Positions 26,892 to 35,830 of a stretch of 64,000 nucleotides of DNA are shown piece after piece. The DNA is from JABFRG01 sp038210445 (lineage in GTDB: Bacteria > Myxococcota_A > Polyangia > Polyangiales > Polyangiaceae). The notes under the pieces were generated by a model that worked only from the letters and a program-made list of their open reading frames with translations, was not told the origin of the DNA and ran no database searches. The stretch is from positions 16,278 through 80,277 of the forward strand of contig JBBQWQ010000035.1 of the NCBI GenBank assembly GCA_038210445.1. Direction: 5' to 3'. Both the position numbers and the translations under genes were made by a program. How positions within the stretch are numbered: the stretch's first letter is position 1; each line of letters begins with the position of its first letter.

Positions 26892-26960
26892 GGGCGCGAG
26901 TCTGCCAAGCAGGAGGGCAAATTACAACTGGAGTTCCGCCCTTGTCGGCTCTGGTAGGGG

Positions 26961-27020
26961 GCCGCGACTCGCCGCGACTCGCCGTGATTCGCCGTGATTC
27001 GTCGCGATTCGCCGAGCTAC
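26961..27020. repeat. 10-bp tandem repeat array, GCCGYGAYTC type
   Basis: Five clear 10-bp units (GCCGCGACTC twice, GCCGTGATTC twice, GTCGCGATTC) and a decayed sixth, in perfect 10-bp phase. They lie upstream of the TolB-like gene and just after the M13 peptidase stop. The CCGCG core and helical-turn spacing resemble the array at 6521-6560; both sit at the same distance upstream of a minus-strand start. Confidence 0.8.
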
Positions 27021-27033
27021 GCCGCGCTCGCGA

Positions 27034-29157
27034 TCACCAAACCTCGCATCGCTGGGTCCGGACCATCTTGTGGCCGGGCTTGCACGAGAAGGCTGCGGCG
27101 AACTCCGGCGTGTTGGAGAGCGGGCCGTTGACGCGAAGGTTGGGAGGCGAGTGCGGGTTGGTGGCCACCAGCAGGCGCATCATCTCGTCGCGGTACTTGC
27201 CGCACCAGCCCTGGGCGAACCCCAGGAAGAACTGCTGCTCCGGTGTGGCCGCGCCCTCGGCCGCCTCGGTCTTGCCCACCTTCTGCTTCAGCGCGGCGAG
27301 CGCCAGCTTGACGCCGCCGAGGTCGGCCAGGTTCTCACCCAGGGTGAGCTTGCCGTTCACGTGGGTGTCGAGCACCACGTACTCGTCGTATTGCTTTTCG
27401 ACGCACGAAGCGCGCTTTTCGAACTCGGTGTTCACGCTGGGCGACCACCAGTCTTTGAGGTTGCCGTCGGCGTCGAACTGACGACCCTCGTCGTCGAATC
27501 CGTGGGTGAGCTCGTGGCCCATGACCATGCCGATGCCGCCGAAGTTGGCGGCGACCGGCCGGGCGTTGGCGTAGAACGGCGGCTGCAAGATGCCCGCCGG
27601 GAACACCATCTCGTTCATCGACGGATCGTAATATGCGTTCACCGTCGGCGGCGTCATGTACCACTCGTTGCGGTCTACCGGCTTGCCCACCTTGGCCAGC
27701 TGCCGCGCCTGCTCGAAGGCGTCGGCGCGGATGACGTTGTCGTAGTAGCTCTTCTTGTCGACCTTGAGGCCCTTGTAGCTGCGCCACTTGTCGGGGAAGG
27801 CGATCTTGTTGGCGATCTTGGCGAGCTTCTTCTGCGCCAGCTCGCGGGTCTTGGGGTCCATCCAGGAGAGCCCGGTGAGGTTCTTCTTCATCTCCTCTTC
27901 GATGGCGAGGACCATGTCCTTCACGGTGGCCTTGCCCTCGGCGCCCAGGGTCTTCATCACGAAGGGCTGCGCCAGGGCCTCGCCCAGGGCGCCGTCGGTG
28001 GCGCGCACGCAGCGCTTCCAGCGGGGCGGAATCTTGGCGGTGCCGCGGAGCGCGCTCTGCCACCGGAATCCCTCGTCGACGAAGGCTTTGGAGAGCGCCG
28101 GAGCCACGCCGCGCAGCACGTGCCACTGCAAGTACACTTGCCAGTCGCCGAACGGAATGCCGCTCTTGGCGAAGGTTCCCACCGCCTGCAGGTAGTCTGG
28201 CTGCGCCACGTTGAAGAGCTTGGCGTCCTTCGCTGGCAGCTCGGCCAGGTAGGCATCCCACGGAAAGTCGGCTGCCACCTTGGCGAGGTCGGCGCGCGCG
28301 GTCAGGTGGTACACCTTCTTGGGCTCCCGGCGGTCTTCCTTGGTCATCTGCTTTTCGGCGAGCATCTTCTCGATGCGAAGCACGGTGGCCGCGGCCTCGG
28401 CGGCTTTCTTGTTGCCCAGCAGCGTGAACATGGCGGTCACGTGGGCTTCGTACTTCTTCCGCAGGTCGGGAAACTTTCCGTCGGTCTTCAGGTAGTAGTC
28501 GCGCTCAGGCATGCCCAGGCCGGCCTGGTCGAAGGCGCCGATCATCTTGGTGGAGTCGGCGAAGTCTTGCTGCACGCCCACCGCGAAGAGCGGCGCCATG
28601 CCGCGCGCGTGGAGCTTGCCCAGCACCTTGCCCAATGAGGCTGCGTCCTTCACGGTGGCGATGAGCTTGAGGTCGGCGTCGAGCGGCTTGGCGCCCAATT
28701 TCTCGATGGTCGCCTCATCCATGCAGGATGCATAGAAATCGCGAAGCTGCGCCGGCTCTTCGGCGAGCTTGGCTTCGGGCTTTCCCAGGCTCTCGACGAT
28801 GTCGCGCAGGGTCGCCTCGTTCTGGTCGCGAATGGTGCTGAAGCTGCGCATCCAGCTCGACTCGTCGTCGGGAATGCTCGTCTTCTTCACCCAGCTGCCG
28901 CAAGCGAACTGGAAGAAGTCCTCGCACGGCGACACGGAGCGATCCAGCGCCGCTTCGTCGTCGGCCGTGAGGCCCTTGAGCGCAGGCGCGGGCGGCGGCG
29001 GCGTGGCGGCCACTGGGGCGCCGGTACCGGGCGCCGAGGCGGCTGCGGAGGCCGTGGGCGAAGGGGGCGTGGCCGGAAGCGGGCCTTCACCGCCGCAGGC
29101 CGCCGCGAGCGCGGGCGTCACGAGGACCGACAGGGCGAAGATGCGACGGAAATTCAT
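27034..29157 (-). CDS. M13 family zinc metallopeptidase lipoprotein (neprilysin/PepO-like)
   Basis: 707 aa from the ATG complementary to 29155-29157, which gives the lipoprotein signal FALSVLVTPALAAAC. The M13 architecture is complete: an N-terminal helical domain beginning SVSPCEDFFQFACGSW, the substrate-binding NAYYDPSMNEMVFPAGIL, the zinc motif HELTH at about residue 548, the downstream GFDDEG, the third ligand in LGENLADLGG, and the terminal CEVW that matches the C-x-x-W end. It should degrade small peptides in the periplasm or at the surface. Members are common in myxobacteria and may support nutrition or predation. Ends near the 10-bp repeat array. Confidence 0.95.
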   Translation of the reverse strand: MNFRRIFALSVLVTPALAAACGGEGPLPATPPSPTASAAASAPGTGAPVAATPPPPAPALKGLTADDEAALDRSVSPCEDFFQFACGSWVKKTSIPDDESSWMRSFSTIRDQNEATLRDIVESLGKPEAKLAEEPAQLRDFYASCMDEATIEKLGAKPLDADLKLIATVKDAASLGKVLGKLHARGMAPLFAVGVQQDFADSTKMIGAFDQAGLGMPERDYYLKTDGKFPDLRKKYEAHVTAMFTLLGNKKAAEAAATVLRIEKMLAEKQMTKEDRREPKKVYHLTARADLAKVAADFPWDAYLAELPAKDAKLFNVAQPDYLQAVGTFAKSGIPFGDWQVYLQWHVLRGVAPALSKAFVDEGFRWQSALRGTAKIPPRWKRCVRATDGALGEALAQPFVMKTLGAEGKATVKDMVLAIEEEMKKNLTGLSWMDPKTRELAQKKLAKIANKIAFPDKWRSYKGLKVDKKSYYDNVIRADAFEQARQLAKVGKPVDRNEWYMTPPTVNAYYDPSMNEMVFPAGILQPPFYANARPVAANFGGIGMVMGHELTHGFDDEGRQFDADGNLKDWWSPSVNTEFEKRASCVEKQYDEYVVLDTHVNGKLTLGENLADLGGVKLALAALKQKVGKTEAAEGAATPEQQFFLGFAQGWCGKYRDEMMRLLVATNPHSPPNLRVNGPLSNTPEFAAAFSCKPGHKMVRTQRCEVW

Positions 29158-29288
29158 TGCCACGGCAATAGCCAAGGTCGCTGCGGCAGCGCAACCACGA
29201 AAGGTGTCGCGCCGCCCACGGCTCGGGGCCGAAGTGGCGCAAACCGCCGGGAAATCATCGCGGCACGCGGGTTGCTCCAACGACTCGC

Positions 29289-30377
29289 ATGGGTATCTCG
29301 AAGCACACGGCCTGGCTCCTTCCTCTCTTGGTCCTCTCGTGCGGTGGTGTGGGTGAGACGAATCGCGTCGGCGAAGGCGCCGGTACCCGGGCCAGCGACG
29401 ACGCGACCAATGCGCCCGCGGTAGAGCCCCAGGCCGATGCCGCCCAGGTCATCGACGACCAAGGCGGCCTCTATCTGGTGATGCACGTGGGCGGCGCAGC
29501 GCGGATCGTGCTCGCGCCAGAGGCTTCGGACGACTGGGCCGACGGCGTGAGCGTGCTCGAGCAGCGGGTGGGCCCCACCGTGGTTCGCCAAGGAATCGAC
29601 CGCGCGCAAGTGCCCGCGGCGCTCCTGGCGCACCAAGGAGAGCTGGTTTCTCTGGAGGGCGTCAAGGGAGGGCTCTGCACCGCCCGCATCGGCGCGCCGG
29701 CGATCACCTCGCGCGTGGACGACAGCCTCAACTGGGAGCGGTTCTCCGGCGAAGAGCTCGACGACGACGGCGTCAAGCTCCCGCCGGTGCCGGATGCCGA
29801 GGTGGCGAAGACCGCCTGGGGCTCGTCGAGCAGCGGCCACGCCCTGACCGCCGACGTCACGGTGGTGAGCGGCAACTGCGCGGGCGCGCTCTACGCGCGC
29901 ACGGTCGGCGGCGGCAACGAGGCCGTGAGCATCGGCCCCAAGACCCCGGCCAGCGAGCTGCGGTCGCTCGCGAGCCGCGCCTTTCGTGCGCTCCCCGAGT
30001 ACGCGGCCATCCAGGATCGGGCCCGGGAAGAATCGGTGAAGGGCAACTGGGACGCTGGCAGCGCGCCGGAAGTGCGCCGCGTCGACGTGGGCGGCGACAC
30101 GTTCCTCTACGTGAGCAATCACGTGGGCGAGGGCTGCGGCGAATTCAACGGCGGGCTCGAAGCCATCTACCGGGTAGTGCCCGCGGCGGCCGGCAGCGCG
30201 CCCACGCTCGAGCGCGTCGAGGTGTTCGAGGGCGGGGAGCAGACCTTCGTCGGGCTGCGCAAGCGCGAAGACGGCGGCCTCGACGTCCTCTACGAAAACA
30301 CCTGGGTCCGGCGCGGTGGCGGCGCTGAGCCCACGACGCACACGGTGGAGATTCCGTTCATCGGTTGTCGCTGTTGA
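29289..30377 (+). CDS. Lipoprotein of unknown function
   Basis: 362 aa. MGISKHTAWLLPLLVLSC is a lipoprotein signal. After an Asp/Ala linker there is a mixed alpha/beta domain with several Cys and Gly-rich turns (VVSGNCAGALYARTVGGGNE, SNHVGEGCGEFNGGL). It ends IPFIGCRC. No family is recognised. It is divergent from the M13 peptidase with a 131-bp gap and overlaps the following minus-strand membrane protein by 20 bp at the 3' ends. Confidence 0.75.
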   Translation: MGISKHTAWLLPLLVLSCGGVGETNRVGEGAGTRASDDATNAPAVEPQADAAQVIDDQGGLYLVMHVGGAARIVLAPEASDDWADGVSVLEQRVGPTVVRQGIDRAQVPAALLAHQGELVSLEGVKGGLCTARIGAPAITSRVDDSLNWERFSGEELDDDGVKLPPVPDAEVAKTAWGSSSSGHALTADVTVVSGNCAGALYARTVGGGNEAVSIGPKTPASELRSLASRAFRALPEYAAIQDRAREESVKGNWDAGSAPEVRRVDVGGDTFLYVSNHVGEGCGEFNGGLEAIYRVVPAAAGSAPTLERVEVFEGGEQTFVGLRKREDGGLDVLYENTWVRRGGGAEPTTHTVEIPFIGCRC

Positions 30378-31155
30378 GGCCGCGGATGGCGGCGGCGACG
30401 CTGCCGATCACCTCGTCGGCAGCGGCTTCGCGGTAGCCGACCTCTCTCGCGACGCGCACCAACACCGCGCCCTCGGGGCGGGCCTCTACCCGCAGACCGC
30501 GAACCTTGCCGGCCTCGACCTCCTCGAGAAAGATCCGCCGACGACGCCGGTCGGCGATGGCGTCCACCGCGCACCAGGTCCAGAGCCCCAGGAGGGTCCA
30601 GGCAAGAAGCGAAGGCACCACCAGCGCGCGGTCAAACGGTCGCCCTCCGGTGCCAGCCCACCACAGCGCGGCGGTGCCCGCGAGCTGCACCGCCAGCGCC
30701 GCAGGCTCCTGCAACCGCTTGCGAGCCCAGACGATGAGCTTGGAGTTGAGGCCGTCGACCACCAGCTGGAGCACCGCCATGGGCGCCGCGATCACCACTG
30801 CGAAGATGAGCCACGCCGCGAGCAGGCCCAGATCGAGGCCGCCGCGAAGCAGCATCGACGGCGCCATCGCGGCCGCGGCAGCGATGACCGGGATGCCGAC
30901 GCGGACGACACTTTGCAGCGCCACCCTTCGCAGGTTGGCCGCGAGCAAGAGCGCGCCCATGACCACGACGAACACCGCGGGGCTCGGTGCATTTCCTGGG
31001 TTCGCCTCCACCGAAGGGAAGAGCCCGTGAAGGACGAATGCCCCCAAAAGCGCTGGTGACAGCGCGAGCGCCGCCGCCTCCACCCAGAAGGTCCGACCTC
31101 GAGGCCGTAGGGGTTCGGGAAGCGAAGGGGGCGAGGGGTCGACCACGGAGGCCAT
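30358..31155 (-). CDS. Integral membrane protein, unknown function
   Basis: 265 aa. A Pro-rich N-terminus is followed by about five to six helices (FWVEAAALALSPALLGAFVLHG, PAVFVVVMGALLLAANL, VGIPVIAAAAAMAPSMLL, LGLLAAWLIFAVVIAAPMAV and LVVPSLLAWTLLGLWTWCA). The C-terminal 60 residues are soluble and basic (DAIADRRRRRIFLEEVEAGKVRG). No family is assigned. Its stop overlaps the stop of the convergent lipoprotein gene by 20 bp. Confidence 0.72.
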   Translation of the reverse strand: MASVVDPSPPSLPEPLRPRGRTFWVEAAALALSPALLGAFVLHGLFPSVEANPGNAPSPAVFVVVMGALLLAANLRRVALQSVVRVGIPVIAAAAAMAPSMLLRGGLDLGLLAAWLIFAVVIAAPMAVLQLVVDGLNSKLIVWARKRLQEPAALAVQLAGTAALWWAGTGGRPFDRALVVPSLLAWTLLGLWTWCAVDAIADRRRRRIFLEEVEAGKVRGLRVEARPEGAVLVRVAREVGYREAAADEVIGSVAAAIRGLNSDNR

Positions 31156-31274
31156 GGTAGCAAGGCCGGGCCCGGAACCTTCGGCCTGCCGAGAGCACTG
31201 GACGAAGTATCAGTAGAAGGGAGATCGTGCGCGAAACTGGTCGCCCACGCAGAACCTCGACTAGCATCGAGTCG

Positions 31275-32078
31275 ATGCGTGAGTTCCGTGTATTCTTCAC
31301 CTATATTTCGGCCCTCCTCGTCATCCTGTGGGTGGCGCCCAGCCGCGCCGACGAGCCGTCGAAAGTGCTCCGCATCTGGACCGTGGGTGACTCCACCGCG
31401 CAGCCCATCGGGCAAGGCGTGGAGCGCAACGTGAACGACACCAAAGACAAGCGGGCCCGGACCTTCTTCCGAAACTCCACCGGCCTCGCCCGCCGCGAGT
31501 TCTACGACTGGCCCAAGGTGGCGAAGAAAATCCTCGAGTCCGAGGGCGCCCCAGACGTTGCCATCATCACGCTGGGCGCCAACGACACCCAGGGGCTCTT
31601 TCCCCCAGGAAAACGCATGCCGGTGATGCTGCGTACCCCCGAGTGGAAGGAAGAGTACGGCCGCCGCCTCGAGGCATTTCTCCACCTGTTCACCGACAAG
31701 AACGTGCACGTGTACATCGTGGCGCAGCCGTTCAACCCGAATCGCAAGTACGCGCTGACCATGGGCGACGTGAACGAGGTGATCCGCACCGTGGCGGGCC
31801 GCATGACCAACGTTTCGCTGGTCGACGCCCCCACCCTGCTCGCCGACGACGACGGCAACTACAGCAACGCGGCGCTCGACTCCCAGGGCCGGAAGATCTG
31901 GCTGCGGGCGCACGACGGCCTCCACCTCACCGGCAACGGCGGCGCATACCTGGCGCGCCGCATCCTGGTGGCCATCGAGAACGACCGGGCGGCCCTGGCC
32001 GCCAACGCCGCTACGCCACAGCCTGGCCCACCGCAGCCTGGCGCGCCGCAGGCCGCCGCCAACACGCGCGGCAACTGA
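31275..32078 (+). CDS. DUF459-like SGNH/GDSL hydrolase, exported
   Basis: 267 aa from ATG at 31275, which gives the signal FTYISALLVILWVAPSRA; an upstream in-frame ATG adds only a non-signal stretch. The SGNH blocks are present: GDST at residues 38-41 (nucleophile Ser), GANDTQG with the Gly and Asn of the oxyanion hole, and DGLHLT with the catalytic Asp/His. The layout matches DUF459-type SGNH enzymes, which remove or move acyl groups on envelope glycans or peptidoglycan. A Pro/Gln/Ala-rich tail ends the protein. Seven bp precede the methyltransferase start, on the same strand. Confidence 0.85.
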   Translation: MREFRVFFTYISALLVILWVAPSRADEPSKVLRIWTVGDSTAQPIGQGVERNVNDTKDKRARTFFRNSTGLARREFYDWPKVAKKILESEGAPDVAIITLGANDTQGLFPPGKRMPVMLRTPEWKEEYGRRLEAFLHLFTDKNVHVYIVAQPFNPNRKYALTMGDVNEVIRTVAGRMTNVSLVDAPTLLADDDGNYSNAALDSQGRKIWLRAHDGLHLTGNGGAYLARRILVAIENDRAALAANAATPQPGPPQPGAPQAAANTRGN

Positions 32079-32085
32079 CTCGCCC

Positions 32086-32988
32086 TTGCGACGCATCGTT
32101 CACGGGGAGAATCTGCGGGTTCTCGGAACCCTGCCCGACGCGTTCGCGCGGCTCCTGTACATCGATCCGCCCTTCAATACCGGGCGCAAGCAAAAGCGCG
32201 ATCGCATGACGGTGCGGCAAGTGGCAGAGCCGCCCTCGGCCGGCGCGGCCCCCGCTCGAGAGTCGTCGCCTCCCACCCAGCGAAGCGGCTTCGGCGGGCG
32301 CCGCTACGTGGTTGCCGAGCGCACCGCGTCGCCCTCGTACACCGACGCCTTCGACGACTACGTGGGCTTCCTCTTGCCCCGCATCGAAGCATCGCTGCGC
32401 TGCCTCACCGGCGACGCGTCCATCTTCGTGCACCTCGACCCACGCGAAGCGCACTACGTGAAGGTGGCGCTCGATGGGCTCCTCGGGCGCCACGCCTTCA
32501 TGAACGAGATCGTCTGGGCCTACGACTACGGCGGCCGCTCCAAGAAGTGCTGGCCCAAGAAGCACGACACCATCCTCTGGTATGCGCGCGATCCGGCGCG
32601 GGCCGTGTTCCGCTACGACGACATCGATCGCATTCCGTACATGGCGCCAGAGCTGGTGGGCCCCGCCAAGGCCGCCCGCGGCAAGACCCCCACCGACGTG
32701 TGGTGGAACACCATCGTCCCTACCATGGGCAAAGAGAAGACCGGATACCCGACGCAAAAGCCCATGGCCATTCTCAATCGCATCGTGCGCGTGCACAGCG
32801 ACCCGGGCGACGTGGTCCTCGACTTCTTCGCGGGCAGCGGCACCACCGGCGAGGCCGCCGCCCAGAACGGGCGCGGATTCGTACTTGTGGACGAGAGCGC
32901 AGAGGCCATCGCGACCATGAAGAAGCGCCTCGAGGCCCACGCCCCGACCGTCGAATCCTTTCGCGCGCCCGCCGTCCCGCGCGCCTGA
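32086..32988 (+). CDS. Orphan beta-class DNA methyltransferase (N6-adenine or N4-cytosine)
   Basis: 300 aa from TTG at 32086. The motif order is that of the beta class: catalytic motif IV DPPFNTG at residues 27-33, then the target-recognition part, and SAM-binding motif I FAGSGTTG after VLDFF near residue 246. YPTQKPMAILNRIVRVHSDPGD precedes motif I as in site-specific methyltransferases. No restriction endonuclease, specificity subunit or mod/res partner is adjacent, so it is an orphan, likely regulatory or a remnant of a restriction system. The SGNH gene is upstream and tRNA-Ser is downstream. Base specificity cannot be read by eye. Confidence 0.88.
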   Translation: MRRIVHGENLRVLGTLPDAFARLLYIDPPFNTGRKQKRDRMTVRQVAEPPSAGAAPARESSPPTQRSGFGGRRYVVAERTASPSYTDAFDDYVGFLLPRIEASLRCLTGDASIFVHLDPREAHYVKVALDGLLGRHAFMNEIVWAYDYGGRSKKCWPKKHDTILWYARDPARAVFRYDDIDRIPYMAPELVGPAKAARGKTPTDVWWNTIVPTMGKEKTGYPTQKPMAILNRIVRVHSDPGDVVLDFFAGSGTTGEAAAQNGRGFVLVDESAEAIATMKKRLEAHAPTVESFRAPAVPRA

Positions 32989-33048
32989 AGGCAGTCGGTT
33001 CCCCTTGCCCCCCCGATGGATCCTGGCTAGGCTCCGCCCCGCTTCGTT

Positions 33049-33136
<88 letters not shown>

Positions 33137-33142
33137 AGCACT

Positions 33143-33179
33143 CCCGTCCTGCTCGCAAGAGTAGCGGCGGGATTTTTTT
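33143..33179 (+). terminator. Intrinsic terminator of tRNA-Ser
   Basis: A GC-rich stem (CCCGTCCTGCT with AGCGGCGGG, imperfect) is followed by ATTTTTTT, seven T in a row, right after the tRNA. Confidence 0.8.
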
Positions 33180-33492
33180 GCGCGGGCGCGAATCACGAGG
33201 CCGCGGTTCGAAAGGGGCCCTCGCGAACCCGGCGCCGCTCGGAGTCGATACGTGATGCGAGCGCACCCGCGGCGCGTCGACGCATGCCACCGTGAGAACC
33301 CTCCGCGCGAGCGGACCGCGCCCCAGCGGCTCGCCGCTCACCATCAGCCCTCGCTCTTCGGTCGGATGGTGCGGATGGTGCGGATGGTGGTTGGGCGGTG
33401 GCGCGTTCGATGCCGGTAGGACTTGCATGCACGGGTGAGGCAGCGAAGACGCCGCTCCGGCTCACGCTTCGGGTCGTGGTACCCATGGGTGC
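33180..33492. other. Non-coding interval after tRNA-Ser
   Basis: About 310 bp in which I see no gene. It has a short GGATGGTGC/GGATGGTGG run near 33366-33390 and no integrase remnant or direct repeat of the tRNA 3' end, so there is no sign of an integration site. Confidence 0.6.
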
Positions 33493-34008
33493 ATGATAGC
33501 TCGCCTCTTGGCTTCGTCTTGCGTCGCTCTCGTCGCCGCCTGCGGTGGTCCCGCGCTGCCGCCGCCGCCGCCGCCTCCTGCTGCGGCCATGTCGTCCGAC
33601 GCAGCGAGCCGGGCCATCGCCATCGTGCTCGACGACTTCCACGCGGCCGCCGCCCGTGCCGACGAAGCGCGCTACTTCGGGCACTTCGCCGACGAGGGCG
33701 TGTTCCTCGGCACCGACGCCTCCGAGCGCTGGACGGTCACCGCCTTCCGCGCCTACGCGCACCCGCACTTTCAGCAAGGCAAAGCCTGGGCGTTCAAGGC
33801 GACCCGGCGCGCCATCGAGGTCGACGCCGCGGGCGCCGTGGCCTGGTTCGACGAAGAGCTGGCGACGCCGAACCTGGGCCCGGCGCGCGGCAGCGGTGTG
33901 CTGGTGCTGCGCGCCGGTAGCTGGAAGATTGCGCAGTACAACCTTGCCGTCGTCATTCCCAACGAGCGTTTCAAGGACGTAAAAGCCCTGCTCGACGCGC
34001 GCAACTGA
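33493..34008 (+). CDS. SnoaL/NTF2-like fold lipoprotein
   Basis: 171 aa. MIARLLASSCVALVAAC is a lipoprotein signal, followed by a run of Pro. The ~125-residue domain begins with a helix (SRAIAIVLDDFHAAAARADEARYFGHFADEGVFLG) of the SnoaL-like/DUF4440 pattern and continues in the curved beta sheet of the NTF2 superfamily (WFDEELATPN, SWKIAQYNLAVVIPNE). Such proteins bind small molecules or act as isomerases; no catalytic site is assignable. It is 18 bp before the next gene. Confidence 0.78.
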   Translation: MIARLLASSCVALVAACGGPALPPPPPPPAAAMSSDAASRAIAIVLDDFHAAAARADEARYFGHFADEGVFLGTDASERWTVTAFRAYAHPHFQQGKAWAFKATRRAIEVDAAGAVAWFDEELATPNLGPARGSGVLVLRAGSWKIAQYNLAVVIPNERFKDVKALLDARN

Positions 34009-34026
34009 GCGCCGTATCGTGGGCGT

Positions 34027-35013
34027 GTGCTTACGCCCGACGTGCGATTCGAAGGCTGGACCACCGAGACGTGGACGCGATTTCTTCACCTGTGGAAGCC
34101 GCGCGCCGCGCCCGAGCGCGAAGCAACCCGGCCCCGCGGCGGCGTATTCGTGGTGCACGAGGGCGGTCGCCTCCTCAAGATTCTCCACACGACGAAGGGG
34201 CGCCTCGACCCCGGCGTGCCCTGGCCTTCGCCCTTGGCAGAGCTCGTTCCGAGCCACGGCGGTAGCTGGGGCCTCTCGGTGCAGCGAGGCTCGCTCGACG
34301 ACGTGATGGAAGAGTTCGGCGCCCGGGCGCGGCAGAGCGACGACTTCATCACGCAGTCGCTCTCGCTGGTGGGCATCGTGCGCGAGAAGATGCTCGCCGG
34401 CGAGATCGAGCTGTGGCCGCAGCGGCTGCAGGGCATTCCGGTGCCCACCGACGCCATGGTGCGCCGCACCATGGACACCGTCTGCGACGACGGGAAATCG
34501 ATCCTCCTCGGGCTCTTCAAGGACGGCGAGCTGTGGACCGCCATGTGCGCCCGGCGCCGCGGCTACGGCTTCGACGTCATCGCCGGCCCGGAGGAGATGC
34601 GCCTCTCCATGGGTCTGCTCTCCGGCGACTGGCGCCGCGACTACCGACACCTGGTGCGGGTGGCCGAAGATACCTACGGGCCGCTCTCGCTCGGATGCTT
34701 CGCCGAGGTCGACGCGTTCAAGGAGCTGCAGGTCGACCTGCGACCGGGCGCGTGGGGTCGCGCGGTGGCCCTCCGCGACATCGTGCTCTCGCCGATTCCC
34801 ACCGCGGTGGGGCTGGCGTTGGGCTTCGACGGCGCGCGCTTCGCGGTCGACAACATGCGCATCATCACCGAACGGGTGGATCGCTTCGGCCTCTTGCCGC
34901 CGATGATGAAGAGCCTGCGAAAGCGCGTGGGCACCGTGCTGGGCGATCAGGATCTCTCGCGCGTGCTCGGTTTCAATCCCATGGAAGTCTTGCGCGTGCT
35001 CCTGCGTCGCTGA
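34027..35013 (+). CDS. Unknown cytoplasmic protein
   Basis: 328 aa from GTG at 34027. There is no signal or membrane helix. Mixed alpha/beta sequence with LLKILHTTKGRLDPGVPWPS near the start, ELWPQRLQGIPVPTDAMVRR in the middle and RVLGFNPMEVLRVLLRR at the end. I recognise no family. The gene follows the SnoaL-like lipoprotein by 18 bp and is likely co-transcribed with it. Confidence 0.7.
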   Translation: MLTPDVRFEGWTTETWTRFLHLWKPRAAPEREATRPRGGVFVVHEGGRLLKILHTTKGRLDPGVPWPSPLAELVPSHGGSWGLSVQRGSLDDVMEEFGARARQSDDFITQSLSLVGIVREKMLAGEIELWPQRLQGIPVPTDAMVRRTMDTVCDDGKSILLGLFKDGELWTAMCARRRGYGFDVIAGPEEMRLSMGLLSGDWRRDYRHLVRVAEDTYGPLSLGCFAEVDAFKELQVDLRPGAWGRAVALRDIVLSPIPTAVGLALGFDGARFAVDNMRIITERVDRFGLLPPMMKSLRKRVGTVLGDQDLSRVLGFNPMEVLRVLLRR

Positions 35014-35037
35014 GCGCTGAGCCGCACTTTGCGGCGG

Positions 35038-35724
35038 TCAGGGCTGGCGCGTGAAGGCAATCTTGAGGTTCGATAGGTTGGGCGCTATCGACACGATCTT
35101 CTCACCGACGAGGAGCTCGCTCTCCGTTGGCTTTACGGGGGTGTCGGGAGCGATGATCTCGTTGGTACCGATGTCGTCGTCGCGCACGCCGATCACGATC
35201 CCCGAGGTCAGCAGCTCGCGGGCCTTCAGCACGCAGGAAGGATTGGCCCAGACGGGCTTCGTCGTGTCCGGCATGAAGGCGCCATCCTTCACCACGCCGC
35301 CGGCGGGGCAGCCAAGACGCGCGTAGGGGTCGGGCGGGCTGCCGTTGATATCCCAGTCCGATGCGCCGTTCTTCTTCTCGGCAACTTCGGCGCTCAGCGG
35401 CTGCACCATCCAGTTGCTTTCGGGGTCGACGCCGCAGGTCTGCCCTTCGGCCTTGCAGATCTGGTTCTGCCGGCAGACCGCGCAGAGACCGCCGCCGCGA
35501 CCGCAGGCCGCCGCGGTGGTGCCGAGCTGGCAGGCATCGGCGAAGCAGCAGCCGGGGCAGTTCGCAGGGCCGCAGCTGCCGGTTCCGCCGTCGCGTGGCG
35601 GAGGCAAAGCCGACCCGTCGCCTTCAGCGCCCGCATCGTCGGCCGGCGTTCCCGAGTCGAACGTGGTGCAGGCGCTGGCCGCCACCACGACGCACGCGCC
35701 CACGAAGGAAAACAAGCGATGCAT
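35038..35724 (-). CDS. Cys-rich lipoprotein
   Basis: 228 aa from the ATG complementary to 35722-35724, giving the signal MHRLFSFVGACVVVAASAC with a lipobox. After an Asp/Gly linker a short Cys knot-like segment (CGPANCPGCCFADACQLG; CGRGGGLCAVCRQNQICKA) precedes a ~120-residue beta domain with HWxxxx-free sequence typical of myxobacterial surface lipoproteins. Function unknown. It is transcribed divergently from a long non-coding interval. Confidence 0.75.
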   Translation of the reverse strand: MHRLFSFVGACVVVAASACTTFDSGTPADDAGAEGDGSALPPPRDGGTGSCGPANCPGCCFADACQLGTTAAACGRGGGLCAVCRQNQICKAEGQTCGVDPESNWMVQPLSAEVAEKKNGASDWDINGSPPDPYARLGCPAGGVVKDGAFMPDTTKPVWANPSCVLKARELLTSGIVIGVRDDDIGTNEIIAPDTPVKPTESELLVGEKIVSIAPNLSNLKIAFTRQP

Positions 35725-35830
35725 CCACGACCTCGGGAAGGAGCCAGGGGCAAACCGCAAGTGTAGCTGCCTTCGCGCGGCCGCACGTCCTTTAACACCA
35801 CGGCGAGCCTTCGCGACCTGGGCGGTAGGA

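Noticed and set aside
26961..27020. 10-bp array considered as CRISPR
   Set aside because: No unique spacers, unit too short and no cas genes in the window.
27070..28638. Long plus-strand frame antisense to the M13 peptidase
   Set aside because: Peptidase motifs are unambiguous on the minus strand; the antisense product is low-complexity Gly/Arg/His/Leu.
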